From: Mycolicibacterium moriokaense
Lineage (GTDB): Bacteria > Actinomycetota > Actinomycetes > Mycobacteriales > Mycobacteriaceae
Length of the DNA: 64,000 bases
NCBI RefSeq assembly: GCF_003347205.1
Contig: NZ_QQBJ01000003.1
Location: 356,660 to 420,659, forward strand
Direction: 5' to 3'
The notes under the pieces were generated by a model that was not told the origin of the DNA, searched no databases, and worked only from the letters and a program-made list of their open reading frames with translations. Positions 35,626 to 44,745 of this stretch are shown here, in pieces. The position numbers and the translations under genes were made by a program. The number at the start of each line of letters is the position of its first letter. Within the stretch, counting starts at the first letter, position 1.

Positions 35626-37048
35626 GTCAGATACGTTGGCGTGCTCGCTGGTGGAGCGGATCACCACCGCGGCGTGCGCGGAGAACCGGGCCGCCGCCGC
35701 CGGTTTGACCGCCATGGACGACCTGTACCGACTGCGGTTACGCGAGGACGGCGGCCACGACGACGACGCGCTGGACACCCTCGAACAGGTCGCCGTCGAG
35801 ATCGCCGCCGCGCTGAGCATCAGCTCGGGCCTGGCCCGCGCCCGACTCAGCGACGCGGTCGCGCTGCGCACCCGGCTGCCCCAGGTCGGGCAGCTGTTCG
35901 CCGCCGGCGCCATCGACTACCTGACGGCCCAGACCATCGTCTGGCGCACCGAGTTGATCACCGACACAACGCGGCTGGCCGCCGCCGACAACGAACTGGC
36001 CACCAAGATCGCCGGCTGGCCGTCGCTGAACCGCAGCCAGCTGATCGCGCGTATCGACCGCATCGTGGTACGCCACGACCGCGACGCCAAACGCCGCCGC
36101 ACCACCCGGCGCGACGACCGCTTCATCGATATCTTCGACAGCGGCGACGCGGTCAGCGAAATCCGCGGCTTCCTGCGCGTCATCGACGGCCGCCTGCTCG
36201 ACGCCCGCCTCAACGCCCTGGCCGCCACCGTGTGCCGCCACGACCCCCGCAGCCACCGACAGCGCCGCGCCGACGCCTTCCACGCCCTGGCCTCCGGCGC
36301 CGACCGGCTCGCCTGTGAATGCGGGCGCCCCGACTGCGCCGCCGGCGACAAACCCGCCAGCGCAGTCACCATGCACGTCCTGGCCCCCCAGAGCGCCGTC
36401 GACGGCGTCGCCGACACCCCGGGCTACCTCATCGACGCCGACGAACTCTTCCCCGCCGACCTGATCGCCGAACTGGCCCGCACCGCGCACCTCGTCCCGC
36501 TCACCCACCCCGGCGACGCGCCACCAGAATGCCGCTACACCCCCTCACAACCACTGGCCGACTTCGTCCGCTGCCGCGACCTGACCTGCCGCTTCCCCGG
36601 CTGTGACCGCCCCGCCGTCGGCTGCGACCTCGACCACACCATCGCCTACGGCGACAGCGGCAAAACCCACCCGTCGAACCTCAAATGCCTTTGCCGCCTT
36701 CACCATCTGGTCAAAACGTTCGGCCGCTGGCGCGACAAACAACTGCCTGACGGCACCATCATCTGGACCTCACCGGCCGGCAACACCTACATCACCACCC
36801 CCGGCAGCGCGCTGCTGTTCTCCACCCTGTGCACACCCACCGCAGCCCTGCCCGCCATCGCGCCGACCCTGACCTGCACCGACCGCGCGACACGAGCACC
36901 CAAACGCACCCGCACCCGCGCCCACAACAAAGCCCGACGCATCGCCGCCGAACGCCGACTCAACCGCTACCACCGCGAAGCCGACGAGAGCCAACAACGC
37001 TGGCAACAAGCACTCGCCATGGCCACAGACGAACCCCCACCCTTCTAA
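35618..37048 (+). CDS. 13E12-repeat family protein: DUF222 domain plus HNH endonuclease
   Basis: About 476 residues from the ATG at 35618, which lies inside a perfect SOS box; a longer frame upstream would start before the operator and is unlikely. The N-terminal 270 residues are the helical DUF222 (ISSGLARARLSDAVALRTRLPQ, RIDRIVVRHDRDAKRRR). The HNH nuclease domain at about residues 330-370 reads CRFPGCDRPAVGCDLDHTIAYGD, then SNLKCLCRLHHLVKTF. In M. tuberculosis several 13E12 members are LexA-regulated, as I recall. The family is present in many copies and its role in DNA damage is unknown. The tail is basic (KRTRTRAHNKARRIAAERR). Confidence 0.93.
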   Translation: MFESDTLACSLVERITTAACAENRAAAAGLTAMDDLYRLRLREDGGHDDDALDTLEQVAVEIAAALSISSGLARARLSDAVALRTRLPQVGQLFAAGAIDYLTAQTIVWRTELITDTTRLAAADNELATKIAGWPSLNRSQLIARIDRIVVRHDRDAKRRRTTRRDDRFIDIFDSGDAVSEIRGFLRVIDGRLLDARLNALAATVCRHDPRSHRQRRADAFHALASGADRLACECGRPDCAAGDKPASAVTMHVLAPQSAVDGVADTPGYLIDADELFPADLIAELARTAHLVPLTHPGDAPPECRYTPSQPLADFVRCRDLTCRFPGCDRPAVGCDLDHTIAYGDSGKTHPSNLKCLCRLHHLVKTFGRWRDKQLPDGTIIWTSPAGNTYITTPGSALLFSTLCTPTAALPAIAPTLTCTDRATRAPKRTRTRAHNKARRIAAERRLNRYHREADESQQRWQQALAMATDEPPPF

Positions 37049-37066
37049 ACGCCGAGGGTTTTCGTT

Positions 37067-37429
37067 CTAGTTGTAGTTCTGGCCCCCGGCATCGGGGTTC
37101 GGTGATTCCGCGCCCGACGGCGCGAAAGCCCACTTGTCCGGGTTCTTCGGCGAGTACACGACCGGGAACAACTGCCCCATCATGGGCCATTGATCGACGT
37201 CGACTTCGAGGCGTTGGTAGACGATGTGTTCATTGACGGTCGGTCCGTTGATCACACCGGTGATCGTCACGTACTGGCGACCGACCTCGTCGGGCCGCGG
37301 GCTGACACCGGTCACGACCAACGTGCCCTGCGCCATCTCGCCGCGCATGCCCCGCCTGCGCATGATCCACGGGCCTGCGACCACGACGATGGCCCCGATG
37401 AGTAGCAGCAGCATGCCGAATTCCCACAC
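37067..37429 (-). CDS. Membrane-anchored protein of unknown function
   Basis: A 120-residue protein with one N-terminal helix (MLLLLIGAIVVVAGPWIM) followed by a basic stop-transfer segment (RRRGMRGEM). The remaining 85 residues look like a small beta domain (TLVVTGVSPRP, QYVTITGVINGP, FPVVYSPKNPDKWAF) that would face the cytoplasm or periplasm depending on topology. I do not recognise a named family. It converges with the HNH gene (18 bases apart) and follows the RpiB-type gene on the same strand. Confidence 0.7.
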   Translation of the reverse strand: MWEFGMLLLLIGAIVVVAGPWIMRRRGMRGEMAQGTLVVTGVSPRPDEVGRQYVTITGVINGPTVNEHIVYQRLEVDVDQWPMMGQLFPVVYSPKNPDKWAFAPSGAESPNPDAGGQNYN

Positions 37430-37489
37430 ACCGCCATCGTAGGGCGGTTGCCATGACCTCGGCCGCGAACCTGATCGACCACGCAGCGG

Positions 37490-37942
37490 TCAATGTTCGT
37501 AATTGCCGATGATCGCGACCTTCTCGGCCGATGCGCTCCGCGCGTCGAACTCGTAACCCAGCCACTCCCTCGCGAGCCTGCGAGCCAGTTCCAGGCCCAC
37601 CACTCGCTGGCCGAAGCACAGCACCTGCGCATTGTTCGAAAGCACCGACCGCTCGACGGAGAAACTGTCATGAGCGGTCACGGCTCGCACGCCGGGCACC
37701 TTGTTGGCGGCGATCGCAACGCCGAGGCCGGTGCCGCACACCAACAGTGCGCGGTCCGCCTTGCCCTCGACGATCATCCGAGCAGCAGCGACGGCGACGT
37801 GCGGATAAGCCGTACATTCGTTCGCGCCGACGCCGACATCGGTGACCTCGGCGACGCGCGCATCACCCTGGAGGTCGCCCTTGAGCGCTTCCTTGTATTC
37901 GTATCCGGCATCGTCCGAGCCGACGACGATCCGAAGACCCAT
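37490..37942 (-). CDS. derI: RpiB/LacAB-type sugar-phosphate isomerase, probably D-erythrulose-4-phosphate isomerase
   Basis: About 150 residues from the ATG at 37942 ([20 protein letters not shown]). The active-site Cys region [16 protein letters not shown] and the later [27 protein letters not shown] are typical of RpiB-like isomerases. The usual DHAG at the start is DDAG, as in the erythrulose-type branch. It begins one base after the DhaKL-type kinase gene, so they are co-transcribed. In M. smegmatis a kinase and isomerase of this type (DerK, DerI) convert D-erythrulose to D-erythrose-4-phosphate, a published pathway. I assign the symbol by this context, not by a search. Confidence 0.75.
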   Translation of the reverse strand: MGLRIVVGSDDAGYEYKEALKGDLQGDARVAEVTDVGVGANECTAYPHVAVAAARMIVEGKADRALLVCGTGLGVAIAANKVPGVRAVTAHDSFSVERSVLSNNAQVLCFGQRVVGLELARRLAREWLGYEFDARSASAEKVAIIGNYEH

Positions 37943-37943
37943 T

Positions 37944-39683
37944 TCAGCTCTCCCTCTTCGCGGTGAGAACGAAGTAGTCCGCGACGACATGCGCGCACAT
38001 TGCCAGCGACGTGGCCCCGGCGTCCGGGGTTCCGATGCTGCGCTCCGCGAGCGGACGGGAACGCCCGACCTTGGGGCGAAGGTCCGCGGTCGCTTTGGCG
38101 GCGGCCACTGCGACACCGGCAGCGGCAGCCCAGGCTCGTGGCCACGGTTGACCATCGTCGATCAGACGCTGTAATTCGTCGACGAACGGAAGCATCGCGT
38201 CGAGCATCGTCTTGTCCCCAGGTACTGCACCGCCGAGTTGTGTCACCGCGTCGTATCCGGCGCGTAGCGCCGCGACGACGGCCGCGGAGTCCGGAGTGCC
38301 TGTGTCGCCGAAACTTTGGCCGATCGCCCTGAGCATCGCCCCCCAGAGCACGCCGGACGTTCCGCCCGCCTCCGCCGCCCAGCGACCTCCGGCGGCGTCG
38401 AGGACCGACCCCTGTCCCGCGCCTGCTTCGACGGCCGAGGCTGCCGCATCGCGAGCGGCCGCCGAGCCTTTCACCATGCCGCGGCCGTGGTCGCCGTCAC
38501 CGGCCACCGCGTCGATGCGACCCAATTCGTCTTCGGCATCGGCCAGCATCCGAGCCATGGCATCGAGGACCTGGGCGACGCGTTGACCTCCCAGACGTCC
38601 CGCTTCGTCCGACAGTGTGAACTGGTGCTCTGCCGGCGCCGCGGCCTGCTGCTCAACGGCGCTGCGGATGTCACCGACCTCGGTCGTCGCTGCGCCTTTA
38701 CGGTAGGCCGGTGTGTCAGCGGGTGCGCGCCAATACCTTTCGAGCTCGTCGTCCAACCACATGACCGTCAAGGAACAACCTGCCATGTCCAAGCTGGTGA
38801 CCAACTCGCCGACCTCTGGTTCGACGATCTCGTAGCCGCGCTCCCGCAGCAGGCGCGCTACCGTGCCCCACACCACGAACAACTCCTCGTACTTGGTCTG
38901 CCCGAGTCCGTTGAGGATCACCGCGATTCGCGTCGACTCACTGGCGGGCGCATCGGCGAGCACGCCGTCGACCAGCGTCCCGGCCAAGCCCTCTGCGGTG
39001 GGCAGCGGCTCGTCTGAAACACCAGGTTCGCCGTGGATACCGAGGCCGAGGCCCATCGTCTTGGCTGGGACGGTGAACAGCGGGGCGTCCGCGCCGGGCA
39101 AGGTGCAGCCGGAGAACGCTACACCGAGCGTGCGGGTTGCGGCGTTGGCTGCGGCTGTCACGCGAATGACGTCGGCTATGCCCAACTCGTCCTCTGCTGC
39201 CGCACTGGCGCACTTGAATACCGTGACGTCACCGGCGATCCCGCGCCGCTTCGCCTCCTCGCCCCGTGGCGCACTGGCGATGTCGTCGGTGACGGCGAAG
39301 TAGTGAGCGTCGATCCCTTCGCTGCGCAGCTGGTCCACCGCGAGGTTGAAATTCATGACATCCCCGGCGTAGTTGCCGGTGATGAGCAGCACACCCCCGT
39401 CGCCGTGGGCGGCGCGGGCCACCGAGGCGGCGTCCTGCGCCGATGGTGAGGTGAAGATGTTGCCCACGACCGCGCCGTCGGCGAAGCCGGGGCCAACAGT
39501 TCCGCAGAACGCCGGGTAATGACCGGATCCGCCGCCGATCACCACCGCGACCTTGCCCGGTCTCGTCCTGTGCGCCCGTACCACACCGCCGGGCACTCCA
39601 ACGACGTAGCGGACGTTCGCGTCGAGGAATCCCACCAGCATGTCCTCGGTGAACCTGGCCGGGTCATTGAACAAATGTGTCAT
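37944..39683 (-). CDS. derK: DhaKL-type ketose kinase, probably D-erythrulose kinase
   Basis: A 579-residue fusion of DhaK and DhaL. DhaK has the conserved sites [11 protein letters not shown] (His), [10 protein letters not shown] (Asp) and [11 protein letters not shown] (the His that forms the hemiaminal with the ketose). DhaL begins near residue 370 and has [16 protein letters not shown] with the Mg-ATP aspartates. It is therefore an ATP-dependent, PTS-independent kinase. Proteins of this size in mycobacteria include the characterised erythrulose kinases LerK and DerK; dihydroxyacetone is an alternative substrate. It is divergent from the GntR gene, with palindromes in the gap. Confidence 0.85.
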   Translation of the reverse strand: MTHLFNDPARFTEDMLVGFLDANVRYVVGVPGGVVRAHRTRPGKVAVVIGGGSGHYPAFCGTVGPGFADGAVVGNIFTSPSAQDAASVARAAHGDGGVLLITGNYAGDVMNFNLAVDQLRSEGIDAHYFAVTDDIASAPRGEEAKRRGIAGDVTVFKCASAAAEDELGIADVIRVTAAANAATRTLGVAFSGCTLPGADAPLFTVPAKTMGLGLGIHGEPGVSDEPLPTAEGLAGTLVDGVLADAPASESTRIAVILNGLGQTKYEELFVVWGTVARLLRERGYEIVEPEVGELVTSLDMAGCSLTVMWLDDELERYWRAPADTPAYRKGAATTEVGDIRSAVEQQAAAPAEHQFTLSDEAGRLGGQRVAQVLDAMARMLADAEDELGRIDAVAGDGDHGRGMVKGSAAARDAAASAVEAGAGQGSVLDAAGGRWAAEAGGTSGVLWGAMLRAIGQSFGDTGTPDSAAVVAALRAGYDAVTQLGGAVPGDKTMLDAMLPFVDELQRLIDDGQPWPRAWAAAAGVAVAAAKATADLRPKVGRSRPLAERSIGTPDAGATSLAMCAHVVADYFVLTAKRES

Positions 39684-39710
39684 CGCGCCGGTCTTCCGAT
39701 CCGCATTCCG

Positions 39711-39739
39711 TTGACAGGTTGTCTGTTGTCTGACATCTT
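39711..39739 (+). promoter_or_regulatory. GntR gene promoter with two embedded palindromes
   Basis: TTGACA (39711-39716) and CATCTT (39734-39739) are 17 bases apart, a plausible promoter for the GntR gene; the start site would fall near 39746, the GTG start, so the mRNA may be leaderless. GACA-GGT-TGTC (39713-39723) and TGTC-T-GACA (39727-39735) are perfect palindromes inside it, suggesting autoregulation and control of the divergent kinase gene. Confidence 0.55.
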
Positions 39740-39745
39740 ACATCT

Positions 39746-40540
39746 GTGGGTCAAGAGCCTGGCATGCGGCGTGAGCAGCGCCAGCTGCTTTCAGAAGAGG
39801 TGCGTCAGCAGCTCGCGACCGAGATAACCAACGGCACATACGCGCCCGACGAGAAGCTGCCGGCCGAGCCGGAGTTCGCGAAGCGCTACGGAATCAGCAG
39901 ACCGACCCTGCGTGAGATCCTCAGCGGTCTCGAGCGCGACGGGCTGATCCGTCGCGTACATGGCGTCGGCACGTTCGTCACGCCCAAGCGGACCCGTATT
40001 CAGAGCGTCCTCGACCTCGACATCGGAGTCACCGAGGCTGTCACGGCCGCAAAAGCCAACCTCAACGTCGAGGTGATGGAGGCCAGAGTCGGGCCGATCA
40101 GAGCGTGGATCACCGCCGCGCTCGAGCTGCCCAAAGACACCGAAGCCTTCAGGGTCGAGCGCATCATCCGCGTGGACGGGGTTCCCGCGACCCACGGCTT
40201 CGACGTGATCCCGCTCAGCATTCTCGAGGCGGCGGGCTCCCCCACCTATGACGGCGGATCGATCTACCAGTTCTTGGAAAGTCGATGCGGCGTCCACCTC
40301 GTCGGCGGCGTTGCCGAGATCTCACCTGTGCTTGCCAGCGCCAGGCTGGCGAAGTTGTTGGACTGCCCACGCAACAGCCCACTGCTACGCCTCGAGCAGA
40401 CAGAACGCTCCGCCGGCGGGACTCCGGTCCTGATGTCGCAGGAGCACTACGCGCCCGGCGTCTTCAGCCTCACGGTTCATCGCCTCCGCAGAGACCGAGC
40501 CGATCTGGCAGGGCGGCGCAATCCGCACGACGAGGTCTGA
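39746..40540 (+). CDS. GntR-family regulator (HutC-type)
   Basis: A 264-residue protein from a GTG at 39746; ATG 39764 is an alternative. The winged helix at residues 18-80 reads LPAEPEFAKRYGISRPTLREILSGLERDGLIRRVHGVGTFV. The C-terminal domain (FRVERIIRVDGVPATHGFDVIP, SPLLRLEQTERSAGGTPVLMSQEHY) is the UTRA ligand-binding fold of the HutC group. UTRA domains bind small molecules such as sugar phosphates or amino compounds, the likely inducer for the kinase-isomerase pair and the permease operon on either side. Confidence 0.92.
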   Translation: MGQEPGMRREQRQLLSEEVRQQLATEITNGTYAPDEKLPAEPEFAKRYGISRPTLREILSGLERDGLIRRVHGVGTFVTPKRTRIQSVLDLDIGVTEAVTAAKANLNVEVMEARVGPIRAWITAALELPKDTEAFRVERIIRVDGVPATHGFDVIPLSILEAAGSPTYDGGSIYQFLESRCGVHLVGGVAEISPVLASARLAKLLDCPRNSPLLRLEQTERSAGGTPVLMSQEHYAPGVFSLTVHRLRRDRADLAGRRNPHDEV

Positions 40541-40602
40541 CCTATGTCAAGGCCGTCAAAACGATTCATCACCGATATTCCCGCCCAGAAAGTGAGCCCC
40601 GC

Positions 40603-42090
40603 ATGACCGACGACCAGTTGTCCAGGATCACCGAGCCTGGGACACCCGGCTCCGACGAAGACGAGTTGCGGGCCTTCGGCTACGAGCCGCAGCTCGAACG
40701 GTCGATGGGGGCGTGGAGTTCATTCTCCATCTCCATCTCCTGCATGTGCGTCACCGCAGGGGTTTTCACCACTTTCGCCTACTCGCTGGGGATGGTTGGA
40801 CCCGTCTTCGTGTGGACGTGGCTCATCGTCTCCATCGGCCAACTCCTGGTTGCGCTCGTGCTGGCCGAATTGGCGGGCCGCATGCCGATCAGCGGCTACG
40901 CCTACCAATGGACCAGCCGACTGATGAACTCACATTACGGATGGTTCGTCGGTTGGGCGGGGTTGATGGCCTTCATCCCCGGCTTCACGGGGCTCAACTT
41001 CGGTCTGGCTCCAATACTGTTGAACAGATTGGGAATCGAGATAACCCCGACGTCGACGCTCGTCGTCGTGCTCATCGTGCTGGCGTCCCAGTTGGCCATC
41101 AATCTGGCCGGTGTCCGGATCGCCTCACGCATCAACAACGCTGTCGCCTTCGCCGTCGAGATCGGCCTGTCCATCATCCTCACCGCGATCCTGCTGATCG
41201 TCGGATTCATCACCAATCCGGTTCAGAGCTTCAGCTTCCTCTCCACGAGCGCCGTCGCGGAGGGCAACGGGTTCACGACGGCGTTCCTGCTGTCGGGCCT
41301 CCTGGCGATGTGGGTTCTGACGGGCTTCGAGGGCGCCGCCGATCTTGCCGAGGAGACGAAGCTGGCCACCCGCCACGTCCCGAAGGCGGTCATCCGCTCG
41401 CTGCTCTTCGCCGTCGTCGTCGGCTTCTTCATGATCGTCGGCCTGACCATCAACATCGACAACCTTGCCGATACCGTCGGCGCCGACGTTCCTGTGGCAC
41501 ACATCCTGGACACCGCGCTCGGGACCACTGGCGCAGCCGTCTTCGAGGCCGTCGCGATGATCGCGCTCTACGCGGGTGGTCTCGCCAACATGGCGGCCGC
41601 CAGCCGGTTGATGTTCTCGTTGTCGCGGGACAACATGCTGCCGGGTTCGTCGGTTTTGAAGGCGGTGTCACCGAAGACGAAGTCGCCGAGCGCAGCGCTG
41701 CTGGTCGTGGCCGCGTTCAGCTTGTTGCTCGGACTGGTCGGCACGTACGGCTCGTCACAGGCCATGGCGCTCATCGTCGGCATGGCGGCGCTCGGCTACT
41801 ACGCGGTGTACGGGCTGACCGTCATTGCCGTCATCGTCGCCTCCAGGCGTGGAACACTGCCCACCAGAACAAGTTTCGACCTCGGCGGGCTAGCCGGCCC
41901 GGTTCGGATCGCCGCACTGGTGTGGTGTGTTCTGGTCGTGCTCTGCCTGACCGTTCCTGAGCTGAACCATCAGACCGCGATGACAGCGGGAGCGTTCTTC
42001 GTGCTGGCAGGCATCTGGTACGCGGTGATTCTGCGCAATCGCATCAACCATGAGCAGGCCGGCGTACCCCAGGGTGGTGCGATCCGTTGA
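40603..42090 (+). CDS. APC-superfamily amino acid/amine permease
   Basis: About 495 residues from the ATG at 40603 (MTDDQLSRITEPG). Twelve hydrophobic helices are visible. The helix 1 region (MGAWSSFSISISCMCVTAGVFTTFAYSLGMVGP) has the broken-helix Gly pattern for substrate binding, and PISGYAYQWTSRLMNSHYGW is typical of the choline/GABA/ethanolamine-like APC transporters. It takes up a nitrogen-containing substrate by cation symport. Its stop overlaps the start of the aminotransferase gene (TTGA), so the imported compound is probably an amine handled by that enzyme. Confidence 0.9.
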   Translation: MTDDQLSRITEPGTPGSDEDELRAFGYEPQLERSMGAWSSFSISISCMCVTAGVFTTFAYSLGMVGPVFVWTWLIVSIGQLLVALVLAELAGRMPISGYAYQWTSRLMNSHYGWFVGWAGLMAFIPGFTGLNFGLAPILLNRLGIEITPTSTLVVVLIVLASQLAINLAGVRIASRINNAVAFAVEIGLSIILTAILLIVGFITNPVQSFSFLSTSAVAEGNGFTTAFLLSGLLAMWVLTGFEGAADLAEETKLATRHVPKAVIRSLLFAVVVGFFMIVGLTINIDNLADTVGADVPVAHILDTALGTTGAAVFEAVAMIALYAGGLANMAAASRLMFSLSRDNMLPGSSVLKAVSPKTKSPSAALLVVAAFSLLLGLVGTYGSSQAMALIVGMAALGYYAVYGLTVIAVIVASRRGTLPTRTSFDLGGLAGPVRIAALVWCVLVVLCLTVPELNHQTAMTAGAFFVLAGIWYAVILRNRINHEQAGVPQGGAIR

Positions 42091-43196
42091 GTCGGACAGT
42101 CGACCGCTTCGTCAAGCCGGGGTTCCGCGACGCCGCACCGTACAACGCCGAACATCACGACTTCGCCTGGCAGCATCGCCAACTCGCGAGGCTGATGTCC
42201 AACGAATGCCCGATACCGCCGTCCGACGGCGTCCGGGCGGCCGTGCGGGAGGCCTTCGACATAGGACACCTCTACCCGTACTCGGGCAAGGATCTGGTTG
42301 CGGCTCTGGCGGAGTACAACTCCGTTGCGCCGGAGTCGATCGTCCTCGGCAACGGTTCGACAGAGGTACTCGACGTCCTGGTGCGGTTGCTGGTCGGCCC
42401 GGGTGACGAGACGATCATCGCGTCGCCGACCTATGCCTTCTTCGAGAGCCAGACGCGCATCAACGGCGGCGTCGCGAAAGCCGTGCCGTTGACGTCGTCG
42501 TGGGATCTCGACGTCGATGCCATGCTCGCGGCCGTCACGGACCGCACAACGACCATCTTCCTGTGCAGCCCGAACAACCCCACCGGCAAGGGTTTTCGCG
42601 TAGATCAGCTGATCGCGCTGCTCGAAACGGGGATCCCGGTGGTGGTCGACCAGGCGTATCTCGAGTGCGGCTACGCCGAATCGTTCGCCCCGCTGGTCGC
42701 CGACCATCCGAACCTCGTGATCGCGCGGACCATGTCGAAGGGCTTCGGGCTAGCGGCGCTGCGGGTGGGCTACTTGATCGGCGAGCCCGAACTCATCGAC
42801 ATCGTCACGCGGGTTCGGATTCCGTTCAGCATCAGCCTGATGGGGATCTGGGGCTGTCTGCAAGCGCTCGCCGAGCCGGAAGAGCTGAACCGGCGACGCG
42901 AGTTCATCAGCTCGGAGGCCGATCGGCTGCACGCGGCGATGCAGAACATGGAAGGTGTCCAGTCGTACCCCTCCGACGGCAACTTCGTTCTCGCAGACAT
43001 CTCCGCAAGCGGCCGGTCGGTCTCCTACGTGGTCGATGCGCTACTCGCGGAGGACATGCTCATCAGGGCCATGGGCGCCCACGGGCTCAAGGGGTCCCAC
43101 GTACGGGTGACGGTCGGGACCACCGAGCAGAACGACCGGTTTCTCAAGCTGCTCGAAGAGCTCCTCCTCCCCCGTCGGCCGGGTGTAGTTTCTTGA
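42087..43196 (+). CDS. PLP-dependent aminotransferase (HisC-like, class I/II)
   Basis: A 369-residue protein from a TTG at 42087, overlapping the permease stop by four bases. It resembles histidinol-phosphate aminotransferases: SNECPIPPSDGV, the cofactor pocket NGSTEVLDVLVRLL, NNPTGKGF, and the Schiff-base Lys in ARTMSKGFGLAALRVGYLIG, with the phosphate-gripping Arg in the same segment. Because hisC is part of the his operon elsewhere in actinobacteria, this copy is likely catabolic, acting on an amino-alcohol or its phosphate. It is translationally coupled to the permease and 22 bases before the FGGY kinase. Confidence 0.87.
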   Translation: MSRTVDRFVKPGFRDAAPYNAEHHDFAWQHRQLARLMSNECPIPPSDGVRAAVREAFDIGHLYPYSGKDLVAALAEYNSVAPESIVLGNGSTEVLDVLVRLLVGPGDETIIASPTYAFFESQTRINGGVAKAVPLTSSWDLDVDAMLAAVTDRTTTIFLCSPNNPTGKGFRVDQLIALLETGIPVVVDQAYLECGYAESFAPLVADHPNLVIARTMSKGFGLAALRVGYLIGEPELIDIVTRVRIPFSISLMGIWGCLQALAEPEELNRRREFISSEADRLHAAMQNMEGVQSYPSDGNFVLADISASGRSVSYVVDALLAEDMLIRAMGAHGLKGSHVRVTVGTTEQNDRFLKLLEELLLPRRPGVVS

Positions 43197-43218
43197 CCCG
43201 GGGCGAGCGGAGGATTCG

Positions 43219-44745
43219 TTGAGCCCGCATTTCCTGGCGTTCGACATCGGCACGAGCGGCGTGAAGGCCGTGGTGGTCGACGCCGACGGCGCGCTGCTGG
43301 ACAGCTCCTACCGCGCCTACGGGCTACAGATGGTCGACGGCGACGGCGTCGAACAGGATCTCGACCTGATCATCGCGTCGTCGCTCGAGGCCGCCGATGA
43401 GTTGCTGAACCGGGTGACGGGTGTCGGCGGTACCGCTGTCTTCATCGAGGGGATCAGCGTCACCGCCCAGATGTTCAATCTCGTGGCGGTCGACGAGTCC
43501 GGCAAGCCGTTGCTTCCGATGATCAGCTGGCTGGACCAACGCGCTGAGGGCGCCGCTCGGGCGCTGGCCGAAATCGTGCCGCCGAGTGAGCAATTCAAAC
43601 GCTTCAGCTCGGTGGTATCAGCAAAGGACATCCTTCCGAAGATCCTCTGGCTTCGTGGCAACCACCCAGATGTGTATGCCCGCACGGCGAAACTGCTTGA
43701 CTGCAAGGAAGCTGTGGTGCTCCATCTCACTGGCGTCGCGGTCACCGATCATGCCGGGGCATCGGCCTATCGGCTGTTCGACCACGACACCCGTGGTTGG
43801 GACAGCGACGCCTGTGACGCTGCGGGAGTTGACCCGGACAAGCTTCCCGACGTGCGCGCCGCCACCGACGTAGCAGGCGCGCTGTTGCCCGACATCGCGC
43901 TTCGACTGGGCTTGCCCCCCGATATCCCGGTGTATGTCGGTGTCGGCGACGTGCCCGCGAGCCAATTGGGCGCCGGCGCCGTTGATCCCGGCGATCTTCA
44001 CGTCAGCCTCGGCACGGCGGTGTACTTCGGCCTGACCATGTCCGAGCGGCGCGTCGATCCATGCCAACAACTCGGGGCGCTGGCGCACGCCGATGCCGAC
44101 CAGTGGATCCTCTGGCTCGAGATCGCCACCGGCGGCGCGGCTCTCGCCTGGGCGCTGCGCATGCTCGGGCTCGGCGATCCCGGCCCGGTGGACTACCCAC
44201 AGGTGGAACAGATGGTGCGCGACTGCGCACACGACATGGACGGCCTGCTGTTCGCCCCCTGGCTCAGCGGAGAACGCGTACCGGTGTTCGACGACGCCGC
44301 GCGCGCCTCGTTCGTCGGCCTGAGCCTGCACCACGGACCTGGACACGTTCTGCGCGCAGTCATGGAGGGCGTGGCCTTCCAGATGCGGTGGGCCCTGCAG
44401 TACGGCCTCGACTATGGAGAGGCGGTCAAGAGGATCCGTGCGGTGGGCGGTGGATCGATGGGGTCGGTCTGGACCCAGATCATCGCCGACGTCCTCGAGC
44501 TTCCGCTGGAAACCATCGCCGCGCCGCAGGACGCCGGGGCGATCGGCGCAGCAGCATGCGCCATTGTGGGCAGCGGCGCCCAGCCCGACTATTCGTTCCT
44601 CGCCGACCGTGTGTTGGTGACCCACACCTATCTGCCCGACGCGGGCCGCTCACGCGAATACTGCGTCAGGTACACCCACTACCAACAGCTCTACGACGCG
44701 CTCTATCCCATCTATCACCGCCAGCGAGACGAGGCTCATCCGTGA
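43219..44745 (+). CDS. FGGY-family carbohydrate kinase (xylulokinase-like)
   Basis: A 508-residue protein from a TTG at 43219 with GGAGG eight bases before it. The N-terminal phosphate loop LAFDIGTSGVKAVVVDADG, the substrate-side LPMISWLDQRAEGAARA, and the C-terminal ATP-domain motif IRAVGGGSMGSVWTQIIADVL fit the FGGY family. These enzymes phosphorylate sugars or polyols; here the substrate may be a polyol, a deaminated product or an amino-polyol. It overlaps the HAD gene by four bases (GTGA). Confidence 0.9.
   Translation: MSPHFLAFDIGTSGVKAVVVDADGALLDSSYRAYGLQMVDGDGVEQDLDLIIASSLEAADELLNRVTGVGGTAVFIEGISVTAQMFNLVAVDESGKPLLPMISWLDQRAEGAARALAEIVPPSEQFKRFSSVVSAKDILPKILWLRGNHPDVYARTAKLLDCKEAVVLHLTGVAVTDHAGASAYRLFDHDTRGWDSDACDAAGVDPDKLPDVRAATDVAGALLPDIALRLGLPPDIPVYVGVGDVPASQLGAGAVDPGDLHVSLGTAVYFGLTMSERRVDPCQQLGALAHADADQWILWLEIATGGAALAWALRMLGLGDPGPVDYPQVEQMVRDCAHDMDGLLFAPWLSGERVPVFDDAARASFVGLSLHHGPGHVLRAVMEGVAFQMRWALQYGLDYGEAVKRIRAVGGGSMGSVWTQIIADVLELPLETIAAPQDAGAIGAAACAIVGSGAQPDYSFLADRVLVTHTYLPDAGRSREYCVRYTHYQQLYDALYPIYHRQRDEAHP

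Noticed and set aside
35738-36508. Minus-strand 256-codon frame over the HNH gene
   Set aside because: Gly/Val-rich antisense shadow of the DUF222 region without any domain likeness.
37944-39683. Loss of the substrate-binding His in the DhaK domain
   Set aside because: I first compared the wrong segment; the His lies in GIHGEPG and is conserved.
40285-40602. In-frame N-terminal extension of the APC permease
   Set aside because: It overlaps the GntR gene and is Arg/Pro-rich; a normal start with conserved sequence follows at 40603.
44061-44741. In-frame extension of the HAD gene into the FGGY kinase gene
   Set aside because: The HAD nucleophile motif begins five residues after the GTG at 44742, so the extension is a shadow of the kinase.
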